DNA of 9,196 nt from Clostridia bacterium (lineage in GTDB: Bacteria > Bacillota > Clostridia > Christensenellales > UBA1242): contig JAFQBZ010000064.1 of NCBI GenBank assembly GCA_017399515.1, positions 1-9,196 on the forward strand, read 5' to 3'. Position numbers and translations under genes: made by a program. This document shows, piece after piece, positions 1 through 7,670 of this stretch (its first letter is position 1; each line of letters opens with the position of its first letter). The notes under the pieces were generated by a model. That model made no database searches, had not been told where the DNA came from, and was given only the letters and a program-made list of their open reading frames with translations.

Positions 1-990
1 AACATCAAAATTTGGGAAATATGTGAAGTAATCTTCATACATAATGCCTAAAAGTGCAAATGTGGTTGCACCATTTAAAAGGCTTGCATCTAATTCAGTA
101 TTGAAAATTACCATTTCATCTGTTGAGTTTACAGTGTCCATCGCAAAATCACCAGAGAAAGTACCCATCTCACCAGAAATAAGCATAAGGTCATCTGGTT
201 GTCCTTCAGCATTGGTGTAACCAATATCAATTATAACCATTTCTGAAATTTCTCCGCCTTCTTCACTGCCAGAACCACCTGAACCAGAGTTGCCTGAATC
301 TTGATATGTTTGTGAAATTGAATCTTTTGGAATAAGATATACTTCAATTCTTACTTCATTATCATCAAAATTGTAAAGTGCCTCAATAACAATTACTTCA
401 CCAATACATCCATAATTTATAAGAGCAGCGGCTTTAAGTTCTTGATAAGTATTGTTTGTCCAACCATTAATATAACCCACAAAAGTTGCGTCTGGAACAA
501 ACGAACTAATGTCAATTGTGAGAGCAGTTAAATCAATCCAACCTGTTCCAGGTTCACCTTCTTTAATGATAGAACGAACTTCTTCTCTTGTTAAATCAAT
601 TCTTGTAAAGAATTGGTAACCCATACCTTGAGGTTGATAATAGAAATTGTTTGTTTCAGTTGAATAAGTCTTTAAATTGCTATTTGCATCATTAAATGAA
701 ACTGAAAATTCAAATCCGTTATTAACTTCCGCAAATGGAACATATCCTGGAGGTGTGCTGTCTTCAAATGCAAGAACGAACATTGCTGTACCCATATTTT
801 GAACTTCTGCTCTAAATCTAACTGCATTACCAAATTGATTATGAACTGACCATGCAATTTCAAATGCTGCAGTTGAGTCAACTTGATTTCCTTGCATATC
901 ATAAATCACAAAATTAGGAATGTTTGAAGTGAAACTTGTGATTGTCACTTTGTTTGTTGATTGATTAACAAGGTCTGCGTATGAATGTCT
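1..990 (-). pseudogene. Out-of-frame continuation of the giant lipoprotein (3' end beyond the window)
   Basis: On the minus strand the frame one base back (-1) from that of the lipoprotein has no stop from 1005 to position 1, about 330 codons from 990 down. The upstream stop in this frame is at 1006-1008. The translation reads as the same protein style: LRHSYADLVNQSTNKVTITS at its start, then strands such as FEIAWSVH, VRFRAEVQ and WIDLTALTIDISSF, and a glycine-serine-acid linker at 241-300 (begins DSGNSGSGGSGSEEGG). There is no ATG before 895-897, and that one has no Shine-Dalgarno, so it is not a separate gene. Adding one T in the minus-strand CGTTAAG at 989-995 turns the stop into Arg-Leu-Arg and joins the frames smoothly. 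The real protein, or its ancestor, would then exceed about 2,525 residues. Whether the break is biological or a sequencing or assembly error cannot be told here. Confidence 0.8.
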
Positions 991-3884
991 TAACGAACAT
1001 AATATTCAGGAATTGCTTCTTCAAAAAGAATATCTCCGTTTGAAATTGAATAAGTTTCTCCATTTACAACAATTGCAATTTCAATTCCTTCAGGAAGTTG
1101 AGTTTGATATTCATAAGATGGAACTGCAACACTTTCACCACCTTGACCAGGGTTTTCTGGTTCATAGTCAGGTTCTGTGTAAACACCATCAATTCTAATT
1201 TCGATTGGTTGAATTAAACGATCAATCATACTAAATGCATATTGTGCAACTTGATATGTGAAGTTTGTTGAAACAATATAGAGTTCTGCAAGTCCATTTT
1301 CAAAATAAAGTGGAACATTGATTTCTGTTGCACTTGTTGGCTCAAACACTTGATTATCATCCTTTGCTGAATCAAGGAATGAATCAAATGCTTCTTTATT
1401 TGTAATGCCACCTGATTCAATTTGACTCATCAAAGCATTATAAGCATCTGCTGTGAGCATTAAATATTCATAAGAATCTTCAGGGCGTGAATATCCTTCA
1501 TAAGCAGTAAATGTTGCATCGGCAGTTATATTAGTGTTTGTGTCACTTTCTTTAACAATTGCATAAGCGCCACCACTTTCATAATTATAATAAAGTGTTC
1601 CGTAGTCACCTGCACGAGTTAAATCAAGTGCAACTTGATATGTGCTTGAACCAATTGTAAGTGTGTGATAGTTAAGTCTATCTGCTTTGTTGCAGAAATA
1701 AACTTTAACAACTGTTTCAGTAACATCAACTCCATTTGCATCAAGATTTTTGATTTCAAATTCAACATAGTTAAATGTGCCATCATTTTTAACATTTAAT
1801 GTTGCTTTTCCGTTTTGATAGGCAATTGTTGTGTTTGTATCAACTTCATAAATCAAATTAGAATAAACTGAAGTGAATGCAAGTTCATAAGTTGAACCAA
1901 GACCAGCAACTTCGCCGATGTATGCTTCAACATATTCATTTTCATCTTCATTTCCTTGATTATCTGGAATCATATTAGTAAAGATAACAGCGTCATCACT
2001 TACTAAATCATATGTTTGTGTTAAATCAACAGAAATGTTGCTGTCGTTTGCTGTGATGTTAAGGAAGTTGTTTTCAAAACCAGAAACATTGATTATGATT
2101 GTTTTTGTAACGGTTTCGCCTTGAACACTTCTTCCAATAACAACAATATAATTTCCGGCTTCTTCAAAATTCATAACGAAATTTGAAGCCCATTTTTCAA
2201 TGATTGTTTCTTCACCAAAACCAACAACAAAATAATCATCACCATTTGCATTTGTTGTGATTTCTAAATATTTTGTGTTGTCCCAATTGTTAAGGGTGAT
2301 AACATCATCTTCAGCAATAATGTCACACATTGGTGTGTCATTTGTCATCACACCTTCATTGTTAACACCATGACCTAAATAGTCTTGTGCACGAACTGTG
2401 TATATAATTTCAGGGTTAACAGGTGTTTCACCACCTTCACCAGAAGAAGATGTAACTTCAATGATGTATGCTTTTGGTTCAAATTCTGCCCCTGGAAGAA
2501 TTGATGCAGTTGGCATAATTGTCAATGAATAATAACCTATTTTGTCAAACACATAGTTGTTGATTTGTCCATAGAACATTTCGTATTCTTCTGGAACCCA
2601 ATCTTGACCACCTATATTTTCCATATCGTCCATTGAATCGCCAATTCTCATAACAATAAGCATTGCACTTGTGTTTTCTGCAATTGCATTTAAGAAATGA
2701 CCTGTTTTCATTGAAATGTAACCATATTCACCAGCATCAGTAACTGTTCCGCCATCAGCATAAACTGTTGCGTTTGTGTTGAAATCAATATCAAAACCAA
2801 AGTTTAAAAGAATGTACATAAAGAGTGGAGTTGTTGGTGTTGTTAAATCTTCACCGCCTTCAGTGTCACCACTAACAGGTTCATCACCATCTGCTGTGTA
2901 TGAATAAGTGTCAACACCTGATTTTTCTTTAACAGGAATGCACAAATATGCGTTTCCGCCTGAAATATAAACTGTTCTTTCACTAGTAGTATCTTCTTCA
3001 TAATTGCCTGAACCAGTAGCATCAACTTCAATATTATCGCAAATATTTTCAATTGCTGTGTATGGGTCAGCAGTCATCATATCGTCACCCATAATATCTT
3101 GAACGGTAACATCTGAAATTGAAACAGAGTTGTCAGCACCTGTCACATTTTCATTTTCACCTTTATAAGTGATTGTGAAGTTTCCTGTGCTGCTTACTGA
3201 ATAAACAATTTCAACTTTTCTTGTGTAAGAATAAGTAACTTCATTATAAGTGTAATTATATCTAATTAAAAGACTGTTAACACCTGGTTGAAGTGTGTAT
3301 GGAACGCTTGCAAATGTTGTTTCTTCAACATATTCTGGTTGTCCATCATCATTACTATCAGGGTACTCTGTCACTTGAACATAACCAAGTTCAACAGAAG
3401 TGCTCATAATATATGGAACATTATTCATATATAATGAAATGCTTTCAGTTTCAACATTGACAGATTTTATTGTTGATTCATTTGTTGCATACTTGATTTC
3501 GTTTTGTAAAGTGTTTTCATCTTCATTTGTGTCAACACTAAACTCTAACACAAATTTAACTGCCCTTTCATCAAAAACTTGACCATCTGAGAAGTTTGTT
3601 GCAAGGTAAAGTGTGTTATCATAAATGTTTAAATCGCTTACATAGTCATTAACAAGTGATACATATCTTTCTGCATAAAGGTTTGCAAAGTAAATGTCTT
3701 CCAATTCTTCATCAGCAAGAACAACTTCAACACTTGTAATCACAACACCATTTTCAAGTTCATAAGTTGTAACACCATCTCTGCTTGCGTAAATGGTATC
3801 AGTAACAATAAGAGTGTCTGGTGTATCCACCATTGTGAATGTATCTTTGATGTAATTTATCTTAATGCCTTGCAAGTAATCAAG
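990..3884 (-). other. Unassigned beta-rich C-terminal half of the giant lipoprotein
   Basis: From about residue 1,231 onward the MBG pattern disappears and I recognise no family across the whole stretch. What can be seen: many alternating hydrophobic/polar strands, high Asp, Glu, Asn, Thr and Tyr content, very few cysteines, and no transmembrane segment. A segment near residues 1,420-1,460 (LQPGVNSLLIRY ... YSYTRKVEIVY) resembles the last strands of a cadherin-like beta-sandwich. Acidic glycine linkers lie at 2847-2873 (SGDTEGGED), 2409-2450 (SSSGEGGETPVNPE, residues 1709-1722) and 1131-1163 (EPENPGQGGES). They probably mark domain borders, so this half may hold four or more separate domains. 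It probably continues in the next frame below 990. Confidence 0.5.
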
Positions 3885-6800
3885 AATAGAAACTGAAATT
3901 AAATAAGATGTACAATCAAGTTCTTCATAGTTTTTCAAAACTGAATTTGAAACATTGATTGTGACAGCAAATGAATAAGCACCAATATTGTTAAATGTTC
4001 TTTCTTCATCGCTTGCTGTAAATTCAACAGTAACACCTTCAACGCCTGTGTTGTTCACAAAATCAACATAGTGTTCTGCACCATCATAATAAAGTTCTTC
4101 ACCATATTTGATTACGCTTTCTTGACCCTCACCTTCTGTTGGAATAACAGTGGTAACTTTTTCGCTATCAATTGTGAAATATAACTCATCAGCATCAATT
4201 GTTGCTTTGTCGATTGTGAATGTAACTTTTAACACTTCACCTTCGAAGATATAGTTGACAGATGTTTGTGGAACAAATGTAACTGAATAAGTTCCAGCAT
4301 CAACTGCTTCATCAACAACGGTTGTATCATTTAATTTATAAACAACATCGTATGTCACATAATCTGGAACACCTGAAGCAATAAATTCAACTGCTGTTCC
4401 ATTATAAACAAATTTTTCTGTGCCTGTGTAGTTGAATGAAATTTCATTGTAATTATGTGTGATTGCTTGAACAGTCAAAAGACCTGCAACATAAGAAATT
4501 TCATAGTTGTTTGATGTGTAACCACTTGGTGTGATTCTGTATGTTCCAGCATTGCTGCCTGAAGCATAGCCTTCATAATCAAATGCAAGAGTGCCTTGAA
4601 GAACAGCACTTGTTTCACTGTTCACAAAACCTGAGTATGCTACATCATTATTTGCAGCATCATCTAAATAAGTGATTGTATGGTCGTTTGCTGTAACCAC
4701 AAGTGCGGTTTTGTTGATAACATAATCAACAGCAACATCGCCTTCAATTTCATAGTTTAATGATTCTGCAAAAGTTGCAATGGCACGATATGTGCCAGCA
4801 CCAATTGATTCATCATCAAATGTATCTTTTAAATATGTGTAACTTTCAAAAGTTAAATATTCTGGATAAGTTGTGAGTGTTGGTTTTTGAGCCACACCTG
4901 AATATGTGTAAGCACCTTCATAGTTCCAAACAAAGTTTGAAAGAGCAACTGTGAGTTGTTCAACAATAAGTGAACCTTCAACAAATTGAATGTCATAGTT
5001 GCTTGAAGTGAGTCCGCTTGGTGTGATTGTGTAAACACCAACATCGTCACCTTGCTCATAATCATAATCAAACACAAGTTCGCCACCAAGCACTGCTTGT
5101 GTTTCGCCACCAACAAAACCATCATAAGTAACGCCATCGTTTGCAGCAGCGTCTTGATATGTGATGATGTGGTCTTTTGCTGTGATAATAAGCGAAGCCT
5201 TGCCAATTGCAAATGTAAGGTCTGCAACAGTTCCAACCACTTCATAGTTTTTAGAAGTGTTGAATGTTACACTTGCTTTGTAACTTCCAACATTGATTGG
5301 ATATGCTGGAGCGTCATTTTGAGTGTAAACATAGTTTGCTGAGATATAAGGAGAAATCTCTCTAAGTTTTGGTTCTTGAGCCACACCTGAATAAGTTAAA
5401 CCTTCATAGTTCCAAGTGTAAGATGAAACATTAACTTGAAGTCGATTAACTGTGAGTTTTCCTGAAACATAAGAAATTTCATAGTTAACAGCAGTCAAGC
5501 CAGAAATTTCGATTACATATTCACCAATGTCAGCACCTGCTTCATATTCACCATAAGTGTAAAGAAGGTCGCCATCAAGTTCAAGTTCGTTTTCAGCACC
5601 AACAAAACCAGAATATGACACACTTGCATGTGATGGTTCATCACCAAAAGTGATTGTTTTGTTGTTTGCTGTAACGGTAAGAGCAACTTTTTGAATCACA
5701 AATTCTTGTGTTGTTGGTTGACCCATATAAACATAGTTGTCATCTGGTGTAACAGTGTAGGTTGCAACATAAGTTCCAGCATTTTTTGGAACTGCTGTGT
5801 TTCCGCCACTTGTGTATGTGATTGTATATGTCACATAAGAAGGAGCACCTGTAACAGTGAGTTCTTTTTCTGTTCCATCATAATCAAATGGTTCATCATA
5901 ATCAAATTCAATATCTGTGTATTGAAGAGTGATTGCTTGAACTGTGAGAGTTCCTGTGTGGAATGTGATGTCATAGTTAACAGATGTAACACCTGCAACA
6001 GTGATTGTATATTCATCAGCGTCGTCCCATTGTTCATAGTTATAAGAATATTCAAATTCTTGACCTGCAAAGATGTCTAAGTTGTCAGCACCTTTAAAGC
6101 CTTCAGCAAGCACACCTGAGTGTGATGGTTTATCACCGAAAGTGATTGTGTTGTCGTTTGCTGTGATTGAAAGTGCCACTTTGTTGATAACATAATCTTG
6201 TGTTGGAATTGTTCCTGCAAATTCATAGTTATCAAAACTTAAAACAGTGAACACTGCTGTGTAAGAACCAGCATTAACTGATTCGTCTTCAGTTCCACTA
6301 ACACCACCTACTCTTGCAACAATATCATAACCCACAAGTTCAGGAACACCTGTCACTGTTGGTTTTTGAGCGTTGTTGTTGTAATCATAAGGTCCTTCAT
6401 AAACCCAAGAAATGTCAGCATAATCATATTGTGCTTTGTTAACAACAAGTTCACCATTTTGATAAGTGATTTCATAGTTTTCAGCAGAAAGCCCACTAGG
6501 AACGATGTTATAAGTGTAAACATCTGCACCAATATAATATGAACCATATTCATAAGAAAGTTCGCCACCAAGAACATCTTTTGTTTCGCCGTTAACAAAA
6601 CCTGTGTATGTAACACCATCGTTTGTTGCTGCTTCGCCAAAAGTTGTTGATGAGTTTTTTGCTTTAACAGTGAGTGGGGCTTTTACGATATCCCATTCAA
6701 AGTCAGCAACTGCTGGCTTGTTATAGTTCAAGGTGTCATATTCAAATTGAACCTTTGCTGTGTAATGTCCTGCGTTTGTATATTCATTGTTTAAATATCC

Positions 6801-7574
6801 CTTAATTGTTACGCCTTCAGGAAGTTCGCCATCAACTGCAATTTCAACGGTTTGAGGAAGTCCTGTGTAAACAGTGTTTGTTCCTCTAACCCAAGAAATG
6901 TTTGAAACATTATAGTTAGCCTTTTCCATTGTCCAAGTGATTGTTGCGTCAGGAATAGCATTATAACTGTCAGCATCAGCACCTGTATATGTGAATCTAA
7001 CCACTGCATCATAGTTGTGAGCATCTGTTCCAGAGTTGCCTGAAACAAATTCAGCAGTAACATTTTCTGGTAAATTTAATATATCTGCGGTTTGAAGGGT
7101 TTGTTCTGCCCCATTATAAGTTAAACTTCTTAAAGTAACACCACTTACATCAATGTTGCCTTTATTCACTTTAACTTGAATTTCAACACTTGAAACCCCT
7201 GTATACGCAAATGTTAGTTTATATTCACCCACCGGTGTAACATCATCAGTAGGCACTGTTGAGGTTAATGTATAACCATCAGCAGAATCGGTCTTTTGTG
7301 AAAGTTCAACACTTGTGTTATTGCTTTTGTTTGCAGTAACAACAAAGTCGCTTGCAGTAAGTTCTAACTTTTCACCGTTATAGAAAACATTCATCACATT
7401 TTCTGTTAAGGTGTAAGGCGAGCCTTCGGCAAGTTCAACTGAAATGCTTGTAACTTTCACTTCGTCAGCAGGGTCATTCTTGTCTTTGCACGCAGTAAAC
7501 ACAAATAAACAAGAGAAAACCATTGCTAACGAAAGCAACATTGTTGCAATTTTTCGAGCAAAATTCTTACCCAT
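990..7574 (-). CDS. Giant MBG-domain surface lipoprotein, N-terminal 2,194 residues (frame broken at its 3' end)
   Basis: The reading frame gives 2,194 residues from ATG with AGGAGG upstream. Residues 1-28 form a lipoprotein signal peptide (Arg/Lys start, hydrophobic core, FTA before Cys29), so the mature protein should be lipid-anchored on the outer face of the membrane. Residues about 38-300 hold three beta-rich modules. Residues 301-1039 hold five MBG (YGX-type) modules interleaved with a second Ig-like module, and two more diverged modules follow to about residue 1,230. Residues about 1,231-2,194 are beta-rich, acidic, tyrosine-rich and unassigned. The overall design suggests an extended stalk or adhesin-like surface protein. 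No enzyme motif is visible, and ligand and function are unknown. It has its own promoter and is separated from kdgK by a terminator. The TAA at 990-992 is probably not the true end: the next frame continues the protein to the window edge. Family membership of the MBG modules is fairly secure; a role in adhesion is inference. Confidence 0.85.
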   Translation of the reverse strand: MGKNFARKIATMLLSLAMVFSCLFVFTACKDKNDPADEVKVTSISVELAEGSPYTLTENVMNVFYNGEKLELTASDFVVTANKSNNTSVELSQKTDSADGYTLTSTVPTDDVTPVGEYKLTFAYTGVSSVEIQVKVNKGNIDVSGVTLRSLTYNGAEQTLQTADILNLPENVTAEFVSGNSGTDAHNYDAVVRFTYTGADADSYNAIPDATITWTMEKANYNVSNISWVRGTNTVYTGLPQTVEIAVDGELPEGVTIKGYLNNEYTNAGHYTAKVQFEYDTLNYNKPAVADFEWDIVKAPLTVKAKNSSTTFGEAATNDGVTYTGFVNGETKDVLGGELSYEYGSYYIGADVYTYNIVPSGLSAENYEITYQNGELVVNKAQYDYADISWVYEGPYDYNNNAQKPTVTGVPELVGYDIVARVGGVSGTEDESVNAGSYTAVFTVLSFDNYEFAGTIPTQDYVINKVALSITANDNTITFGDKPSHSGVLAEGFKGADNLDIFAGQEFEYSYNYEQWDDADEYTITVAGVTSVNYDITFHTGTLTVQAITLQYTDIEFDYDEPFDYDGTEKELTVTGAPSYVTYTITYTSGGNTAVPKNAGTYVATYTVTPDDNYVYMGQPTTQEFVIQKVALTVTANNKTITFGDEPSHASVSYSGFVGAENELELDGDLLYTYGEYEAGADIGEYVIEISGLTAVNYEISYVSGKLTVNRLQVNVSSYTWNYEGLTYSGVAQEPKLREISPYISANYVYTQNDAPAYPINVGSYKASVTFNTSKNYEVVGTVADLTFAIGKASLIITAKDHIITYQDAAANDGVTYDGFVGGETQAVLGGELVFDYDYEQGDDVGVYTITPSGLTSSNYDIQFVEGSLIVEQLTVALSNFVWNYEGAYTYSGVAQKPTLTTYPEYLTFESYTYLKDTFDDESIGAGTYRAIATFAESLNYEIEGDVAVDYVINKTALVVTANDHTITYLDDAANNDVAYSGFVNSETSAVLQGTLAFDYEGYASGSNAGTYRITPSGYTSNNYEISYVAGLLTVQAITHNYNEISFNYTGTEKFVYNGTAVEFIASGVPDYVTYDVVYKLNDTTVVDEAVDAGTYSVTFVPQTSVNYIFEGEVLKVTFTIDKATIDADELYFTIDSEKVTTVIPTEGEGQESVIKYGEELYYDGAEHYVDFVNNTGVEGVTVEFTASDEERTFNNIGAYSFAVTINVSNSVLKNYEELDCTSYLISVSILDYLQGIKINYIKDTFTMVDTPDTLIVTDTIYASRDGVTTYELENGVVITSVEVVLADEELEDIYFANLYAERYVSLVNDYVSDLNIYDNTLYLATNFSDGQVFDERAVKFVLEFSVDTNEDENTLQNEIKYATNESTIKSVNVETESISLYMNNVPYIMSTSVELGYVQVTEYPDSNDDGQPEYVEETTFASVPYTLQPGVNSLLIRYNYTYNEVTYSYTRKVEIVYSVSSTGNFTITYKGENENVTGADNSVSISDVTVQDIMGDDMMTADPYTAIENICDNIEVDATGSGNYEEDTTSERTVYISGGNAYLCIPVKEKSGVDTYSYTADGDEPVSGDTEGGEDLTTPTTPLFMYILLNFGFDIDFNTNATVYADGGTVTDAGEYGYISMKTGHFLNAIAENTSAMLIVMRIGDSMDDMENIGGQDWVPEEYEMFYGQINNYVFDKIGYYSLTIMPTASILPGAEFEPKAYIIEVTSSSGEGGETPVNPEIIYTVRAQDYLGHGVNNEGVMTNDTPMCDIIAEDDVITLNNWDNTKYLEITTNANGDDYFVVGFGEETIIEKWASNFVMNFEEAGNYIVVIGRSVQGETVTKTIIINVSGFENNFLNITANDSNISVDLTQTYDLVSDDAVIFTNMIPDNQGNEDENEYVEAYIGEVAGLGSTYELAFTSVYSNLIYEVDTNTTIAYQNGKATLNVKNDGTFNYVEFEIKNLDANGVDVTETVVKVYFCNKADRLNYHTLTIGSSTYQVALDLTRAGDYGTLYYNYESGGAYAIVKESDTNTNITADATFTAYEGYSRPEDSYEYLMLTADAYNALMSQIESGGITNKEAFDSFLDSAKDDNQVFEPTSATEINVPLYFENGLAELYIVSTNFTYQVAQYAFSMIDRLIQPIEIRIDGVYTEPDYEPENPGQGGESVAVPSYEYQTQLPEGIEIAIVVNGETYSISNGDILFEEAIPEYYVR
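3330..3359 (-). other. Possible calcium-binding loop in the giant lipoprotein
   Basis: Residues 1406-1415 read DSNDDGQPEY, close to the D-x-(D/N)-x-D-G-x-x-(D/E) loop of thrombospondin type 3, dockerin and similar extracellular calcium-binding segments. It sits between two predicted strands, before the cadherin-like segment. There is a single copy only, so calcium binding is a suggestion from the motif, not a firm call. Confidence 0.35.
4458..6674 (-). repeat. Array of five MBG (YGX-type) modules alternating with Ig-like partner modules
   Basis: MBG modules lie at residues 301-382 (nt 6429-6674), 468-549 (5928-6173), 632-713 (5436-5681), 795-875 (4950-5192) and 958-1039 (4458-4703). Each follows the pattern 'L-x-(V/I)-(T/K)-A-(N/K)...(I/T)-T-(F/Y)-x-(D/E)', then a GF(V/K) turn, an acidic-tyrosine hairpin, 'Y-x-I', 'SG' or 'AG', 'NYxI' and a final V-strand. 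Partner modules fill residues 383-467, 550-631, 714-794 and 876-957, with a sixth copy after the array at 1040-1121. They carry '(F/W)-x-Y-(D/E)..(Y/F)-x-(Y/N)-(S/D/N)-G' or a variant, a proline turn, '(N/D)(V/A)G(T/S)Y' and a final '(V/I)I-x-K'. The repeat starts are 167, 164, 163 and 163 residues apart. MBG domains are known from large bacterial surface and adhesin-type proteins, where they serve as structural repeats. Confidence 0.8.
6675..7463 (-). other. N-terminal block of three beta-sandwich-like modules
   Basis: Between the lipid anchor and the first MBG module are three segments of roughly 80-100 residues: about residues 38-140, 141-220 and 221-300. The second and third share the layout seen later in the protein: a start like '(I/V)S.(I/L)', an aromatic-Y-(N/T)-G stretch (LTYNGAEQ, TVYTGLPQ), a 'LPE-V' turn, then an Ala/Gly-x-Y strand (AHNYDAVVRF, AGHYTAKVQF) and a linker ending in (V/M)-x-K-A. 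They therefore look like diverged relatives of the partner module of the later array. The first segment is less clear and is called Ig-like only from its Gly-Glu-Tyr-x-Leu strand pattern. Confidence 0.55.
7488..7574 (-). other. Lipoprotein signal peptide and lipobox of the giant protein
   Basis: The first 29 codons give a basic start (MGKNFARK), a hydrophobic stretch (IATMLLSLAMVFSCLFVF) and the lipobox-like F-T-A-Cys29, followed by charged KDKND. Phenylalanine at position -3 departs from the usual Leu/Val/Ile, but the T-A-C core fits signal peptidase II cleavage. Cys22, after V-F-S, is a less likely alternative because hydrophobic residues follow it. The protein would be lipidated at its N terminus, with the modules displayed outward. 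Confidence 0.8.
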
Positions 7575-7579
7575 ATTTA

Positions 7580-7585
7580 CCTCCT
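7580..7585 (-). promoter_or_regulatory. Ribosome binding site of the lipoprotein gene
   Basis: AGGAGG on the minus strand lies 5 nt before the ATG at 7572-7574. It is a near-perfect Shine-Dalgarno and supports this start, which also yields an uninterrupted signal peptide. A second AGGAG at 7618-7622 lies too far upstream, at the edge of the inverted repeat and of the predicted transcription start, to serve this start codon. Confidence 0.9.
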
Positions 7586-7595
7586 AAAAATTTTG

Positions 7596-7618
7596 GTAAT
7601 ATTATAATATAATATTAC
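7596..7618. repeat. Perfect 23-bp inverted repeat just downstream of the promoter
   Basis: Plus-strand arms GTAATATTATA (7596-7606) and TATAATATTAC (7608-7618) are perfect reverse complements around one central base. The element starts about 4 nt after the predicted transcription start and ends 10 nt before the Shine-Dalgarno of the lipoprotein gene. As DNA it could be an operator for a dimeric regulator. As RNA it could form a 10-bp AU-rich stem with a 3-nt loop at the very 5' end, the sort of structure known to protect some Gram-positive transcripts from decay. The symmetry is a direct observation; either role is an inference. Confidence 0.75.
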
Positions 7619-7628
7619 TCCTAATTTG

Positions 7629-7658
7629 AGTATAAAACTATTGTTACAGATTTGTCAA
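7629..7658 (-). promoter_or_regulatory. Sigma-A-type promoter of the giant lipoprotein gene
   Basis: On the minus strand a perfect -35 hexamer TTGACA (7653-7658) is followed after 18 bp by TATACT (7629-7634), which matches five of six bases of the consensus -10. Shifting by one gives TTATAC at 17 bp, a weaker match. The predicted transcription start is near 7622, leaving a 5' leader of roughly 48 nt before the ATG. No extended -10 TG is present. This is the only strong hexamer pair in the gap between kdgK and the lipoprotein gene. Confidence 0.8.
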
Positions 7659-7670
7659 TTTGTTCGATTA

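Noticed and set aside
672..902. A 76-codon open frame on the minus strand just downstream of the lipoprotein stop
   Set aside because: It overlaps the much longer open frame that continues the lipoprotein, has no Shine-Dalgarno, and its translation (rich in Gln, Leu, His) looks like an out-of-frame reading of the real one.
985..1030. Programmed -1 ribosomal frameshifting at the frame break
   Set aside because: The -1 frame is closed at 1006-1008, so slippage would have to occur in the codons GAA TAT TAT GTT CGT, none of which forms a slippery heptamer. The T-rich CTT TTT further upstream lies before that stop and cannot be used.
4853..5245. A 130-codon minus-strand open frame inside the MBG array
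   Set aside because: It is a shifted-frame shadow of the lipoprotein, rich in Leu, Gln and His, with no start signals. Comparable shadows at 6353-6640 and 6809-7063 share this character.
5691..6080. A 129-codon plus-strand open frame with a cysteine-rich translation
   Set aside because: It is antisense to the MBG array. Its cysteines come from reading ACA/GCA-rich coding sequence backwards, there is no Shine-Dalgarno or promoter, and similar antisense frames recur at the same place in other repeats (for example 5052-5342).
4458..6674. A CRISPR-like or satellite repeat array suggested by regularly spaced similar sequence
   Set aside because: The period is about 490 bp, the units are in frame and protein-coding throughout, and similarity is at the protein-module level, so this is a modular surface protein.
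7598..7616. A second -10 element (TATAAT) inside the palindrome
   Set aside because: TATAAT occurs on the minus strand within the AT-rich dyad, but no -35-like hexamer lies 16-18 bp upstream, and the TTGACA/TATACT pair fits far better.
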